A stretch of DNA of 64,000 nucleotides from Streptomyces sp. I05A-00742. GTDB taxonomy: Bacteria; Actinomycetota; Actinomycetes; Streptomycetales; Streptomycetaceae. The stretch spans positions 1-64,000 of the forward strand of contig NZ_JABETO010000028.1 in NCBI RefSeq assembly GCF_013055795.1, given 5' to 3'. The translations under genes and the position numbers were made by a program. Below the pieces are notes generated by a model. That model worked only from the letters and a program-made list of their open reading frames with translations. It was not told the DNA's origin and did no database searches. Positions 1-8,883 of the stretch are shown here, in pieces (position 1 is the stretch's first letter; the number at the start of each line of letters is the position of its first letter).

Positions 1-495
1 CGCGAGCCGCAGCGGCCGGAAGGCCGCCGCCCCGGTGGCCCGCAGCAGCCGGCCGAGGGCGGCCTCGCCGCGGCCCAGCCAGGCGGCGGCCAGCAGGCCG
101 GCGGCCAGGTGCCCGGCGAGCAGCAGCCAGGGGGACGTGCCGGGTCCGGCGAACCGGGCGAGGGAGCCGCCCGTGCCGCCTCCGCCGCAGATCACGGCGA
201 GCGCGCCGGGGAGGGGACGGCCCCGGCCGTCGTAACAGGTGTCCTGCCCGGTGCGGAGCAGGGTGCCGACGGCCAGTTCCAGGGGGACGAGGAGGGCGGC
301 GATCCGCCCGTACCCGCGCTCCCGCCCGGCCAGCGCGTAGGCCAGGGCGAGGACGCCGGCCGCCACCGCGCCGAGGAGCGGCAGGGGCAGGGGCCGGCCG
401 GAGAGCAGGACCTGGCAGGACGCCGCCAGCAGCAGGCACACGGCCGTGAACAGGGCCGCGCGCAGGGCCCGCGGTCCCGTCGCCGATATGTCCAT
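1..495 (-). CDS. integral membrane protein, C-terminus cut by window edge
   Basis: Reading the minus strand from the ATG at 493-495 gives 165 uninterrupted codons that run off the left edge. The product begins MDISATGPRALRAALF and contains hydrophobic stretches at about residues 13-30, 38-55, 62-75 and 120-140, so it is a multi-pass membrane protein. I do not recognise the family. It is divergent from dnaE, with 189 bp between the two starts. A LexA-like palindrome lies 55 bp upstream of its start. Function unknown. Confidence 0.7.
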   Translation of the reverse strand, partial: MDISATGPRALRAALFTAVCLLLAASCQVLLSGRPLPLPLLGAVAAGVLALAYALAGRERGYGRIAALLVPLELAVGTLLRTGQDTCYDGRGRPLPGALAVICGGGGTGGSLARFAGPGTSPWLLLAGHLAAGLLAAAWLGRGEAALGRLLRATGAAAFRPLRLA

Positions 496-549
496 GAATT
501 CGAGTCTGGCATGTTCTGCCGTAAGCGCTGTTTAAAGGGTGCTTCGTGC

Positions 550-565
550 TCGAAAATAAGTTCGA
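550..565. promoter_or_regulatory. candidate LexA (SOS) box upstream of dnaE
   Basis: TCGAAAATAAGTTCGA matches 11 of the 12 defined bases of the actinobacterial/mycobacterial SOS box TCGAAC-N4-GTTCGA; the only mismatch is A for C at the sixth base. It sits in the divergent region, 120 bp before the dnaE start and 55 bp before the minus-strand membrane gene. Binding is inferred, and either gene could be the target. Confidence 0.5.
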
Positions 566-684
566 CGTATCGCCCGTGCCGTGGGCGGCCACCGTGGCCG
601 CCGTGGCTGTCGGAGCGGGCCGGTAACCTTCAGGACTGCCGAGTCGTCCCGCTCCCCCAACCGCCCCGCCGGAGGTCCTCCACC

Positions 685-3600
685 GTGAGCAAGCCGCCCT
701 TCACGCACCTGCACGTCCACACCCAGTACTCGCTGCTGGACGGTGCCGCGCGGCTCAAGGACATGTTCAACGCCTGTCAAGAGATGGGCATGACGCACAT
801 CGCCATGTCCGACCACGGCAACCTGCACGGCGCGTACGACTTCTTCCACCAGGCCAAGAAGGCGGAGATCACGCCGATCATCGGCATCGAGGCGTATGTG
901 GCGCCCGAGTCGCGGCGCAACAAGCGGCGTATCCAGTGGGGCCAGCCCCACCAGAAGCGGGACGACGTCTCCGGCTCCGGTGGTTACACCCACAAGACCA
1001 TCTGGGCGGCCAACAAGACCGGTCTGCACAACCTCTTCCGGCTGTCCTCGGACGCCTACGCCGAGGGCTGGCTCACCAAGTGGCCCCGGATGGACAAGGA
1101 GACCATCGCCCAGTGGTCCGAAGGGCTGATCGCCTCCACCGGCTGCCCCTCCGGTGAGCTCCAGACCCGGCTGCGCCTCGGCCAGTACGAGGAGGCCCGC
1201 AAGGCGGCGGGCGAGTACCAGGACATCTTCGGCAAGGACCGCTACTTCCTGGAGCTGATGGACCACGGCATCGAGATCGAGCGCCGGGTCCGCGAGGACC
1301 TGCTGAAGATCGGCAAGGAGCTGGGCATCCCGCCGCTGGTCACCAACGACTCGCACTACACCTACGCCCACGAGGCGACCGCGCACGACGCCCTGCTGTG
1401 CATCCAGACCGGCAAGAACCTCTCCGACCCCGACCGCTTCCGCTTCGACGGCTCGGGCTACTACCTGAAGTCCACGGACGAGATGTACGCCATCGACTCC
1501 TCGGACGCCTGGCAGGAGGGCTGCGCCAACACCCGGCTGGTCGCCGAACAGGTCGACACCGAGGGCATGTTCCAGTTCCGGAACCTGATGCCCAAGTTCG
1601 ACATCCCCGAGGGCTACACCGAGGTCACCTGGTTCCGCGAGGAGACCCTGCGGGGCATGCACCGCCGTTTCCCGGGCGGCATCCCCGAGGACCGCATGAA
1701 GCAGGTCGAGTACGAGATGGACACCATCATCTCGATGGGCTTCCCGGGCTACTTCCTCGTGGTCGCCGACTTCATCATGTGGGCCAAGAAGCAGGGCATC
1801 GCCGTCGGTCCCGGCCGTGGCTCCGCGGCCGGCTCGATCGTCGCGTACGCGCTCGGCATCACCGACCTCGACCCGATCCCGCACGGTCTGATCTTCGAGC
1901 GGTTCCTGAACCCCGAGCGCATCTCGATGCCCGATGTCGACATCGACTTCGACGAGCGCCGGCGCGCCGAGGTGATCCGGTACGTCACCGAGAAGTACGG
2001 CGCCGACAAGGTCGCCATGATCGGCACCTACGGCACCATCAAGGCCAAGAACGCGATCAAGGACTCCGCCCGCGTCCTGGGCTACCCCTACGCGATGGGC
2101 GACCGCATCACCAAGGCGATGCCCGCCGACGTCCTCGGCAAGGGCATCCCGCTCTCCGGCATCACCGACCCCAAGCACCCGCGCTACAGCGAGGCCGGCG
2201 AGGTCCGGTCGATGTACGAGAACGAGCCGGACGTGAAGAAGGTCATCGACACCGCCATGGGCGTCGAGGGCCTGGTCCGCCAGATGGGTGTGCACGCGGC
2301 CGGCGTGATCATGTCCAGCGAGACGATCACCGACCACGTCCCGGTCTGGGTCAGGCACTCCGACGGCGTCACCATCACCCAGTGGGACTACCCGAGCTGT
2401 GAGTCGCTCGGCCTGCTGAAGATGGACTTCCTCGGCCTGCGCAACCTCACGATCATGGACGACGCCGTCAAGATGGTGAAGGCCAACAAGGGGATCGACA
2501 TCGATCTCCTCAGCCTGCCGCTCGACGACCCCACGACCTTCGAGCTGCTCCAGCGCGGTGACACCCTCGGCGTCTTCCAGTTCGACGGAGGGCCCATGCG
2601 GTCCCTGCTGCGGCTGATGAAGCCCGACAACTTCGAAGACATCTCCGCCGTGTCCGCCCTGTACCGGCCGGGCCCGATGGGCATGAACTCGCACACGAAC
2701 TACGCGCTGCGCAAGAACGGGCAGCAGGAGATCACGCCGATCCACAAGGAGCTGGAGGAGCCGCTCCAGGAGGTCCTGGCCGTCACCTACGGCCTGATCG
2801 TCTACCAGGAGCAGGTCCAGAAGGCCGCCCAGATCATCGCCGGGTACTCGCTCGGCGAGGCCGACATCCTCCGCCGCGTCATGGGCAAGAAGAAGCCCGA
2901 GGAGCTGGCGAAGAACTTCGTCCTCTTCCAGAAGGGCGCCCGCGACAAGGGCTACACCGACGAGGCCATCCAGGCGCTGTGGGACGTGCTGGTCCCCTTC
3001 GCCGGCTACGCCTTCAACAAGGCCCACTCCGCCGCGTACGGCCTGGTCTCCTACTGGACCGCCTACCTCAAGGCCAACCACCCGGCCGAGTACATGGCGG
3101 CGCTGCTCACCTCGGTCAAGGACGACAAGGACAAGTCGGCGACGTACCTCAACGAGTGCCGCCGCATGGGCATCAAGGTGCTCCCGCCGAACGTCAACGA
3201 GTCCGAGTCCAACTTCGCCGCGCAGGGCGACGACGTGATCCTCTTCGGCCTCACCGCCGTCCGGAACGTCGGCGCCAACGTCGTCGACTCGATCATCCGC
3301 TGCCGGAAGTCCAAGGGGAAGTACACCTCGTTCCCCGACTTCCTGGACAAGGTCGAGGCGGTCGTCTGCAACAAGCGCACCGTCGAATCGCTGATCAAGG
3401 CCGGTGCCTTCGACGAGATGGGGCACACCCGCAAGGGCCTCACCGCGCACTACGAGCCGATGATCGACAACGTGGTGCAGGTGAAGCGCAAGGAGGCCGA
3501 AGGACAGTTCGACCTGTTCGGCGGCATGGGCGAGGAGGACAGCAGCGAACCCGGCTTCGGGCTCGACGTGGAGTTCTCCGACGTCGAGTGGGAGAAGTCG

Positions 3601-4224
3601 TACCTGCTCGCGCAGGAGCGGGAGATGCTCGGTCTCTACGTCTCCGACCACCCGCTGTTCGGCATCGAGCACGTCCTCAACGACAAGGCCGACGCCGGGA
3701 TCAGCCAGCTCACCGGCGGTGACTACGCCGATGGCGCGATCGTCACCATCGGCGGCATCATCTCCGGCCTCCAGCGCAAGATGACCAAGCAGGGCAACGC
3801 CTGGGCCATCGCCACCGTCGAGGACCTGGCCGGCTCCATCGACTGCATGTTCTTCCCGGCCACCTACCAGCTGGTCTCCACCCAGCTGGTCGAGGACGCC
3901 GTCGTCTTCGTCAAGGGCCGGCTGGACAAGCGCGAGGACATCCCCCGCCTGGTCGCCATGGAGCTGATGGTCCCCGACCTGTCCAACGCGGGCACCAACG
4001 CGCCCGTGATCATCTCCATCCCCACGGTGAAGGTCACCCCGCCGCTGGTCGAGCGGCTGGGGCAGGTGCTCACCCACCACCGGGGCTCCACCGAGGTGCG
4101 GATCAAGCTCCAGGGGGCGCGCAAGACCACCGTGCTGCGCCTGGACCGGCACCGGGTCAACCCCGACCCCGCGCTCTTCGGTGACCTGAAGCAGCTGCTC
4201 GGCCCGTCCTGCCTGGCGGGCTGA
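685..4224 (+). CDS. dnaE: DNA polymerase III subunit alpha (replicative)
   Basis: Catalytic alpha subunit of the replicative DNA polymerase, 1179 aa, the usual length for actinobacterial DnaE1. The GTG start at 685 is chosen because GGAGG (671-675) lies 9 nt upstream and the protein then begins VSKPPFTHLHVHTQYSLLD, the classic N-terminal PHP domain with its HxH metal motif. The polymerase active site is visible as GPGRGSAAGS near residue 376 and PDVDIDF at residues 416-422 (Asp417, 419 and 421). The C-terminal part carries the tandem HhH and OB-fold regions. The frame stays open far upstream (to 109), but that stretch is the antisense of the neighbouring membrane gene and is not coding. A strong hairpin follows the stop. 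A possible SOS box lies upstream. Confidence 0.97.
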   Translation: MSKPPFTHLHVHTQYSLLDGAARLKDMFNACQEMGMTHIAMSDHGNLHGAYDFFHQAKKAEITPIIGIEAYVAPESRRNKRRIQWGQPHQKRDDVSGSGGYTHKTIWAANKTGLHNLFRLSSDAYAEGWLTKWPRMDKETIAQWSEGLIASTGCPSGELQTRLRLGQYEEARKAAGEYQDIFGKDRYFLELMDHGIEIERRVREDLLKIGKELGIPPLVTNDSHYTYAHEATAHDALLCIQTGKNLSDPDRFRFDGSGYYLKSTDEMYAIDSSDAWQEGCANTRLVAEQVDTEGMFQFRNLMPKFDIPEGYTEVTWFREETLRGMHRRFPGGIPEDRMKQVEYEMDTIISMGFPGYFLVVADFIMWAKKQGIAVGPGRGSAAGSIVAYALGITDLDPIPHGLIFERFLNPERISMPDVDIDFDERRRAEVIRYVTEKYGADKVAMIGTYGTIKAKNAIKDSARVLGYPYAMGDRITKAMPADVLGKGIPLSGITDPKHPRYSEAGEVRSMYENEPDVKKVIDTAMGVEGLVRQMGVHAAGVIMSSETITDHVPVWVRHSDGVTITQWDYPSCESLGLLKMDFLGLRNLTIMDDAVKMVKANKGIDIDLLSLPLDDPTTFELLQRGDTLGVFQFDGGPMRSLLRLMKPDNFEDISAVSALYRPGPMGMNSHTNYALRKNGQQEITPIHKELEEPLQEVLAVTYGLIVYQEQVQKAAQIIAGYSLGEADILRRVMGKKKPEELAKNFVLFQKGARDKGYTDEAIQALWDVLVPFAGYAFNKAHSAAYGLVSYWTAYLKANHPAEYMAALLTSVKDDKDKSATYLNECRRMGIKVLPPNVNESESNFAAQGDDVILFGLTAVRNVGANVVDSIIRCRKSKGKYTSFPDFLDKVEAVVCNKRTVESLIKAGAFDEMGHTRKGLTAHYEPMIDNVVQVKRKEAEGQFDLFGGMGEEDSSEPGFGLDVEFSDVEWEKSYLLAQEREMLGLYVSDHPLFGIEHVLNDKADAGISQLTGGDYADGAIVTIGGIISGLQRKMTKQGNAWAIATVEDLAGSIDCMFFPATYQLVSTQLVEDAVVFVKGRLDKREDIPRLVAMELMVPDLSNAGTNAPVIISIPTVKVTPPLVERLGQVLTHHRGSTEVRIKLQGARKTTVLRLDRHRVNPDPALFGDLKQLLGPSCLAG

Positions 4225-4238
4225 CCGCCCGTACGACG

Positions 4239-4271
4239 GAGGGCGCGCCCGCGGGATGCGGGCGCGCCCTC
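4239..4271 (+). terminator. dnaE terminator hairpin
   Basis: A perfect 14-bp inverted repeat (4239-4252 and 4258-4271) encloses a 5-nt loop, 15 nt after the dnaE stop and 20 nt before the end of the convergent 53-aa gene. It could end transcription from both sides. No T-run follows, as is usual in Streptomyces. Confidence 0.75.
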
Positions 4272-4290
4272 AAACGCATCGAAGCGCCGG

Positions 4291-4452
4291 TCAGTTGTGA
4301 CCGAAGCGCTTCTGCCGGCTCTTGTGCGCGACGTCGGCGGGGGTCACCCGTGACGACTGGGCCTCCATGGCCGATTTCTGCGCCTGCTGCTGCCCGCGCT
4401 CCGCCTGCGTGGCCTTCTGCTGGCTCCGGTCCTGCTTCTTGTTCTTGGCCAT
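4291..4452 (-). CDS. small charged Gln-rich protein, 53 aa
   Basis: ATG at 4450-4452 with GGAGG-like sequence upstream on the minus strand. The product MAKNKKQDRSQQKATQAERG... is rich in Lys, Gln and Arg, has no hydrophobic segment, and probably is largely disordered and cytoplasmic. Small proteins of this type next to dnaE recur in Streptomyces genomes, from memory. It converges on dnaE and shares its terminator. Function unknown; nucleic-acid binding is possible from the charge but is not shown. Confidence 0.65.
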   Translation of the reverse strand: MAKNKKQDRSQQKATQAERGQQQAQKSAMEAQSSRVTPADVAHKSRQKRFGHN

Positions 4453-4735
4453 GACTGCTCTGCCTCCACTCCGGATGCCCCCCGGGTGTTTCCGCACAAC
4501 ACCCTGGCACGTGCCGACGGAACGCGCATTTCGGCCAATAACCATGTGTGACAGGGATACTTCTCGGCCGCACCCCGTGTCCGCCACGCCGATGATCCAG
4601 TTCGGACTGATAACCCCCGTGCGGTCGGGCAGACTCCTGGGAAAGCCATGTGACATCCGGGGCACTGCCGTGCCGGGGGCGGCTACACATCCAGACGTTC
4701 CGGACAATGCTGGACATACGGAGAGAAGGTGCACC

Positions 4736-6010
4736 GTGGACCGCTGCGTCGTCCTGGTGGACGCCGGGTACCTGCTGGGCGCCGCCGCGAGCCTCCTGGC
4801 CGGGGAGCCCGCCCGGTCACGCATCACCGTCGACCATACGACCCTCATCCAGGGCCTGCGCGAACGCGCCGAGGACGACACCCAGCGCCCCCTGTTGCGG
4901 ATCTACTGGTTCGACGGCGCCCCCGACCGTGTCCCCCAGCCCGAGCACCGCAGGCTGCGCGTGATGCCCCGGGTCACCGTCCGGCTCGGTGCCCTCACCC
5001 GCACCGACGGCCGCTGGGCCCAGAAGGGCGTCGACGCGGCCATGCACGCCGAGCTCACCGAGCTCGCCCGCAACCGGGCCTGCTCCGACATCGTCCTGGT
5101 GACCGGCGACGGCGATCTGCTGCCCGGCCTGATGTCCGCCAAGGAGCACGGCGTCGCCGTCCACCTCTGGGCCGTCCAGGCCGCCGACGGTGACTACAAC
5201 CAGTCCGAGGACCTCGTCGCCGAGGCCGACGAACGGCGCGTCCTCGACCGCACCTGGATCACCCGGGCCGTCCGGGCCCGGGAGCTCACCGGGCCCTGCG
5301 CCCCCGCCCCCGCCGCCGAGCCCGAGATCGCGGCGATCCTCTCCGCGCCGCTGCCCGAGACCTCCGGCGGGGGGGAGCGGGTCGGCGCCCCGGCCGCCCC
5401 CGCCGAGCCGCGCGAGCCCGTCCGCAACGGGGTGCGGGCCGCCCCCGTCCCCGCCGCCGAGCGCACCGACGGGCCCGGCGGCCGGACCGTCCCCACGCCC
5501 AAGGACCTCGCCGTCCTCGGCAAAGGGCCCGCCGGGCCGGCCGCGGCCGCCGCCACGTCGTCCGCCCTCGGCCACCCCAACGCCACCCTGCGCTGGTCCT
5601 CCGACCGCGGCATGGTCGACCGGGGCACCGGCGGCAACGGCTCCGGGGAGACTCCCGAGATCGCCGCCCTGCCGACGCTCGCCCAGCTCACCAGTGCCGA
5701 GCAGCGCTGGGCCGACCGCGAGGAGGACATCACCACCGTCGGTGGTGACCCCTTCGAGGTCGGTCAGGTCTTCGCGCGGCGCTGGACCGAGCGCATCACC
5801 GATTCCGTGCACCTTCAGCATCTGTCCACCGAGTACCCGCGTATTCCGCATCGGATCGATGGGGAGTTGCTGCGGTACGCGGCGCGGTTCGGGTTGCTCG
5901 CGCACAAGGACGATCAGATCGACGAGCGGGACCGGTATGCGATCCGGGCCGGGTTCTGGCGGGAGATCGATGCTCGGACGGCTGCGGAGCATGCGCCTGC
6001 CGGCGATTAG
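4736..6010 (+). CDS. NYN-domain (PIN-like) protein, 424 aa
   Basis: The N-terminal ~180 residues look like an NYN/LabA-type PIN-like fold: VVLVDAGYLL at the start, KGVDAAMHAEL in the middle and DIVLVTGDGDLLP followed by a Gly-Val-beta strand. These supply the conserved acidic residues of the family, which suggests metal-dependent RNase or nuclease activity. A low-complexity Pro/Ala/Gly linker (about residues 185-310) leads to a folded C-terminal domain (about 315-424) rich in Trp and charged residues. The GTG at 4736 is chosen for the purine-rich GGAGAGAAGG at about 4720. The last ~80 codons switch from C-ending to G/T-ending codons just before the intergenic repeat. Substrate unknown. Confidence 0.8.
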   Translation: MDRCVVLVDAGYLLGAAASLLAGEPARSRITVDHTTLIQGLRERAEDDTQRPLLRIYWFDGAPDRVPQPEHRRLRVMPRVTVRLGALTRTDGRWAQKGVDAAMHAELTELARNRACSDIVLVTGDGDLLPGLMSAKEHGVAVHLWAVQAADGDYNQSEDLVAEADERRVLDRTWITRAVRARELTGPCAPAPAAEPEIAAILSAPLPETSGGGERVGAPAAPAEPREPVRNGVRAAPVPAAERTDGPGGRTVPTPKDLAVLGKGPAGPAAAAATSSALGHPNATLRWSSDRGMVDRGTGGNGSGETPEIAALPTLAQLTSAEQRWADREEDITTVGGDPFEVGQVFARRWTERITDSVHLQHLSTEYPRIPHRIDGELLRYAARFGLLAHKDDQIDERDRYAIRAGFWREIDARTAAEHAPAGD

Positions 6011-6017
6011 GTGGGGG

Positions 6018-6206
6018 GTGTGCCCCGGTCCCGCCCCTTCGCCGATTCCTGGGGGCGAGCCCCCGGACCCCCTGAAACCGCGCTCCGCGCGGTTGTCCTC
6101 AAACTCTCCCAGAGGGGGCACCCCCAACGGGCTGAGATAGCCCGTCCGGCGTTTGAGGACGCGCGCCGCAGGCGCGCTCGGGGGCAACACCCCACACCCC
6201 CGCCGC
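6018..6206. repeat. dispersed palindromic intergenic element, copy 1 (two inverted half-units)
   Basis: The left half-unit carries the family pattern (GTCCCGCCCCTTCGCC, a GC-rich palindrome GCGCTCCGCGC, then TTGTCCTCAAAC). The right half carries the same core in inverse orientation (CGTCCGGCGTTTGAGGACG). Between them is an AGAGGGGGCACCCCCAA block shared with copy 3. It starts directly after the stop of the NYN gene. The other copies are at 17994, 28621 and 40373. Confidence 0.8.
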
Positions 6207-6227
6207 AGTCGCCACCCGCCGTACGCG

Positions 6228-6233
6228 TACCCT
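6228..6233 (+). promoter_or_regulatory. candidate -10 element for leaderless ABC transporter mRNA
   Basis: TACCCT fits TAnnnT and ends 8 nt before the GTG at 6242, which would place the transcription start at or next to the start codon. No Shine-Dalgarno precedes the GTG. Confidence 0.35.
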
Positions 6234-6241
6234 CATAGCTC

Positions 6242-7228
6242 GTGAGGATGGGCGCGAAGCAGGCGGCAGGACACGCCGGGGAGCCGGTGGTGTGCTCCGT
6301 GCGCGGTCTGGTCAAGACGTACTCGGGGGAGATTCGCGCCAGCGACCGCATTGATCTGGATGTCCACCGCGGTGAGATCTTCGGGCTGCTCGGCCCGAAC
6401 GGGGCGGGCAAGACGACGCTGGTGCGGCAGCTCACGGGCCTGCTCCGCCCGGACGAGGGCAGTGTGGAGCTGCTGGGGCACGATCTGGTGCGGCACCCGG
6501 AGCGGGCGGCGCGGCTGGTGGGGTATCTCGGGCAGCAGTCGAGCGCGCTGGACGAGCTGACGGTGGCGCTGGCGGCGGAGACGACGGGGCGGCTGCGGGG
6601 GCTGGGGCTGCGGGAGGCGCGGGCGGAGCGGGATGCCGTGCTGGAGGAGCTGGGTCTGGAGCCGCTCGCGAACCGGGCGTTGAAGAAGCTCTCGGGCGGG
6701 CAGCGCCGGCTCGCCTGTTTCGCCGCCACGCGGGTCGGTGAACGCCCGCTGCTCGTCCTGGACGAGCCGACCACGGGGATGGACCCCGTGGCCCGCCGCG
6801 CCGTGTGGGCGGCCGTCGACCGGCGGCGCGCCGAGAACGGTGCCACGGTGCTGCTCGTCACCCACAACGTGATCGAGGCCGAGACGGTCCTCGACCGGGT
6901 CGCCGTGCTGGAGCGCGGCCGCATCATCGCCTGCGACACGCCCGCCGGGCTCAAGGAGCTCGTCGCCGCCGAGGTGCGGCTCGACCTCGTCTGGCGCGAC
7001 GCGCCGCCGCTGGACGTCCCCGAGGTCGCGGCGCTCCGCGACACCGCCACCGAGACCGGCCGCCGCTGGTCGCTGCGGCTCGGGCACGCCGAGGCGCGGG
7101 CCGCGGTCGCGGCCGTCACCGGCGGTCCCGCGTTCGCGGCGCTCGACGACTTCACCCTGGCCACGCCCAGCCTGGAGGACGTCTACCTCGCGCTGGGCGG
7201 CCGAGCGGAGGGGCTGGTGAAGGGTTGA
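6242..7228 (+). CDS. ABC transporter ATP-binding protein (DrrA-type exporter)
   Basis: ATPase subunit of a two-gene exporter, 328 aa. Walker A GPNGAGKTT, the Q-loop, the signature LSGGQRR, Walker B LLVLDEPTTG and the switch His (VTHN) are all intact. The C-terminal ~90 residues form the accessory domain typical of DrrA/CcmA-like drug exporters. It energises the permease encoded 61 bp downstream. The GTG at 6242 is taken as the start; an ATG two codons later is the alternative. Codons in the first ~450 bp end mostly in G, then become C-ending. The substrate cannot be read from the sequence. Confidence 0.88.
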   Translation: MRMGAKQAAGHAGEPVVCSVRGLVKTYSGEIRASDRIDLDVHRGEIFGLLGPNGAGKTTLVRQLTGLLRPDEGSVELLGHDLVRHPERAARLVGYLGQQSSALDELTVALAAETTGRLRGLGLREARAERDAVLEELGLEPLANRALKKLSGGQRRLACFAATRVGERPLLVLDEPTTGMDPVARRAVWAAVDRRRAENGATVLLVTHNVIEAETVLDRVAVLERGRIIACDTPAGLKELVAAEVRLDLVWRDAPPLDVPEVAALRDTATETGRRWSLRLGHAEARAAVAAVTGGPAFAALDDFTLATPSLEDVYLALGGRAEGLVKG

Positions 7229-7289
7229 GGGGCCACAGGCATCCGCGGTCGTCCGCCGTCCCGCCCGTACCGAACAGGAGTCGTTCCGC

Positions 7290-8135
7290 GTGAGTGCTGT
7301 GTCCGCAGAAGCGGTGTCCGGGAAGGTCCGGGAGCGGGGCGTGGTCCGGCCCCGGTCCGTCGGCGGGGAAGGCGGGGAACCCGCCCCGCTGGCACCGCGT
7401 GCGCGGCTGCTGCCCGCGCTGGCCGCCGTCTACCGGGCGCAGCTCTCGCGCGCCCGGGTGGCGCGGATCCCGCTGCTGTTCGTGGCGACCTTCCAGTCCG
7501 TCGGCATCATGATCCTGATGCGCGGTGTCGTGGACGGCGGCGACGAGGCGCGGGCCGTCGTGGCCGGCTCCAGCGTGCTGGTGGTGGCGTTCGTCGCGCT
7601 CAACCTGCTGGCCCAGTACTTCGGCCAGCTGCGCGCGAGCGGCGGCCTGGACCACTACGCGACGCTGCCCGTGCCGCCCGCCGCGGTGGTGCTGGGGGCG
7701 GCGGGCGCGTACGCGTCGTTCACCGTGCCCGGGACGGCCGTCACGGCTGTCGTGGGCAGCGTCCTGTTCAAGCTGCCGCTGGCGCACCTGTGGGTGCTCG
7801 TCGCGGTGATCCCGCTCTCCGGGGCGGCCCTGGCCGGACTCGGCGCGGCCCTCGGGCTGCTCGCGCCGCGGCAGGAGCTGGCGACGCTCCTCGGACAGCT
7901 CGGCATGTCGGCGGCGCTGCTGCTCGGCGTGCTGCCGGCCTCGCACATGCCGACGCCGATCGCCCTGGCCCGCGACCTGCTGCCGTCCACCTACGGCGTG
8001 GAGGCGCTCGCCCGGAGCTTCGACGCGCGGCCCGACTGGCTGCTCGTGGCCGGGGACCTCGGGGTGTGCGCGGCCGTCGGCGTGGTCTCGCTGGCCGTGG
8101 CCACCTGGGCGTACCGCCGGGCGGCAGTGCGGTGA
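7290..8135 (+). CDS. ABC transporter permease
   Basis: 281-aa membrane protein with about six hydrophobic helices starting near residue 65, the layout of ABC-2-type permeases that pair with DrrA-like ATPases. The GTG at 7290 has AGGAG at 7276-7280. The N-terminal ~45 residues are hydrophilic and Arg-rich (cytoplasmic). It forms one transcription unit with the upstream ATPase gene. A tail of TWAYRRA with no further domain ends the protein. Substrate unknown. Confidence 0.85.
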   Translation: MSAVSAEAVSGKVRERGVVRPRSVGGEGGEPAPLAPRARLLPALAAVYRAQLSRARVARIPLLFVATFQSVGIMILMRGVVDGGDEARAVVAGSSVLVVAFVALNLLAQYFGQLRASGGLDHYATLPVPPAAVVLGAAGAYASFTVPGTAVTAVVGSVLFKLPLAHLWVLVAVIPLSGAALAGLGAALGLLAPRQELATLLGQLGMSAALLLGVLPASHMPTPIALARDLLPSTYGVEALARSFDARPDWLLVAGDLGVCAAVGVVSLAVATWAYRRAAVR

Positions 8136-8212
8136 CACGCGGGGCCCGGGGGACGCGCCGCGCGTCCCGTCCTGCCGCCGACGCCGCGGCCACGACCTGG
8201 CACGATGGCGGG

Positions 8213-8854
8213 GTGACCGCACCTCTGACGCCGCCCCCGCACGACCAGCCCCCACCCGGCCGCGGAACCCCGGCCACGCACGACGACCGGACCGCAGGGG
8301 CGTCCTTCGCCGAAGCGGTGCGCGCCGAGCTGCCGGCGTCGGCCGTCGTCGCGGCGGCCGTGACGGTCTCCGGAGCGCTGTTCGGGCTGCTGTGGGTGTG
8401 GCTGGCGCCGCACGTGCCGCTGATCTCCGACGGCAGGGCGGTGTTCCTGCGGAACTCGGAGGGCGAGCAGGCGATCGGCGCGGACGGCACGTTCGCCCTG
8501 CTGGGCCTGGGCTTCGGGGCGGTGAGCGCGGCCCTCGTGTTCTGGTTCCGGCGGGCCGGCGGCATCGGTGTGGTCGTCGCCCTCGCGGTGGGCGCGCTGC
8601 TGGCGTCGCTGCTCGCCTGGCGGCTGGGCGTCTGGCTGGGTCCGGGCTCCGACGTGGTGGCCCGCGCCAAGTCCGTCGGCAAGGGTGTTGTCTTCGACGC
8701 GCCGCTGCGGCTCGGGGCCAAGGGGATGCTGCTGGCCTTTCCGCTGGCGGCGATGGCGGTCCACCTGCTGCTGACAGCGGTGTTCGGACCGCGGGACCCG
8801 GAACCGGCCCCGCCGTGGGAGGCGGGTACCGGCCCGGGGACGGCCGACGGCTGA
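8213..8854 (+). CDS. membrane protein, DUF2567-like
   Basis: 213 aa. A Pro/Asp-rich cytoplasmic N-terminus is followed by hydrophobic segments near residues 45-65, 98-112, 118-140 and 175-195. The block between the first two (APHVPLISDGRAVF, GEQAIGADGTF) resembles the actinobacterial DUF2567 family as I remember it. The GTG at 8213 is preceded by CACGAT (8201-8206) with a 6-nt gap and no Shine-Dalgarno, so a leaderless message is possible. It is co-directional with the ABC genes. Function unknown. Confidence 0.65.
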   Translation: MTAPLTPPPHDQPPPGRGTPATHDDRTAGASFAEAVRAELPASAVVAAAVTVSGALFGLLWVWLAPHVPLISDGRAVFLRNSEGEQAIGADGTFALLGLGFGAVSAALVFWFRRAGGIGVVVALAVGALLASLLAWRLGVWLGPGSDVVARAKSVGKGVVFDAPLRLGAKGMLLAFPLAAMAVHLLLTAVFGPRDPEPAPPWEAGTGPGTADG

Positions 8855-8883
8855 GCCCGTCCGCCGGCCGTCCGCGGGGTCGG

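Noticed and set aside
532..4152. 1206-codon open frame opposite dnaE
   Set aside because: Exact shadow of dnaE with no motifs; same cause as above.
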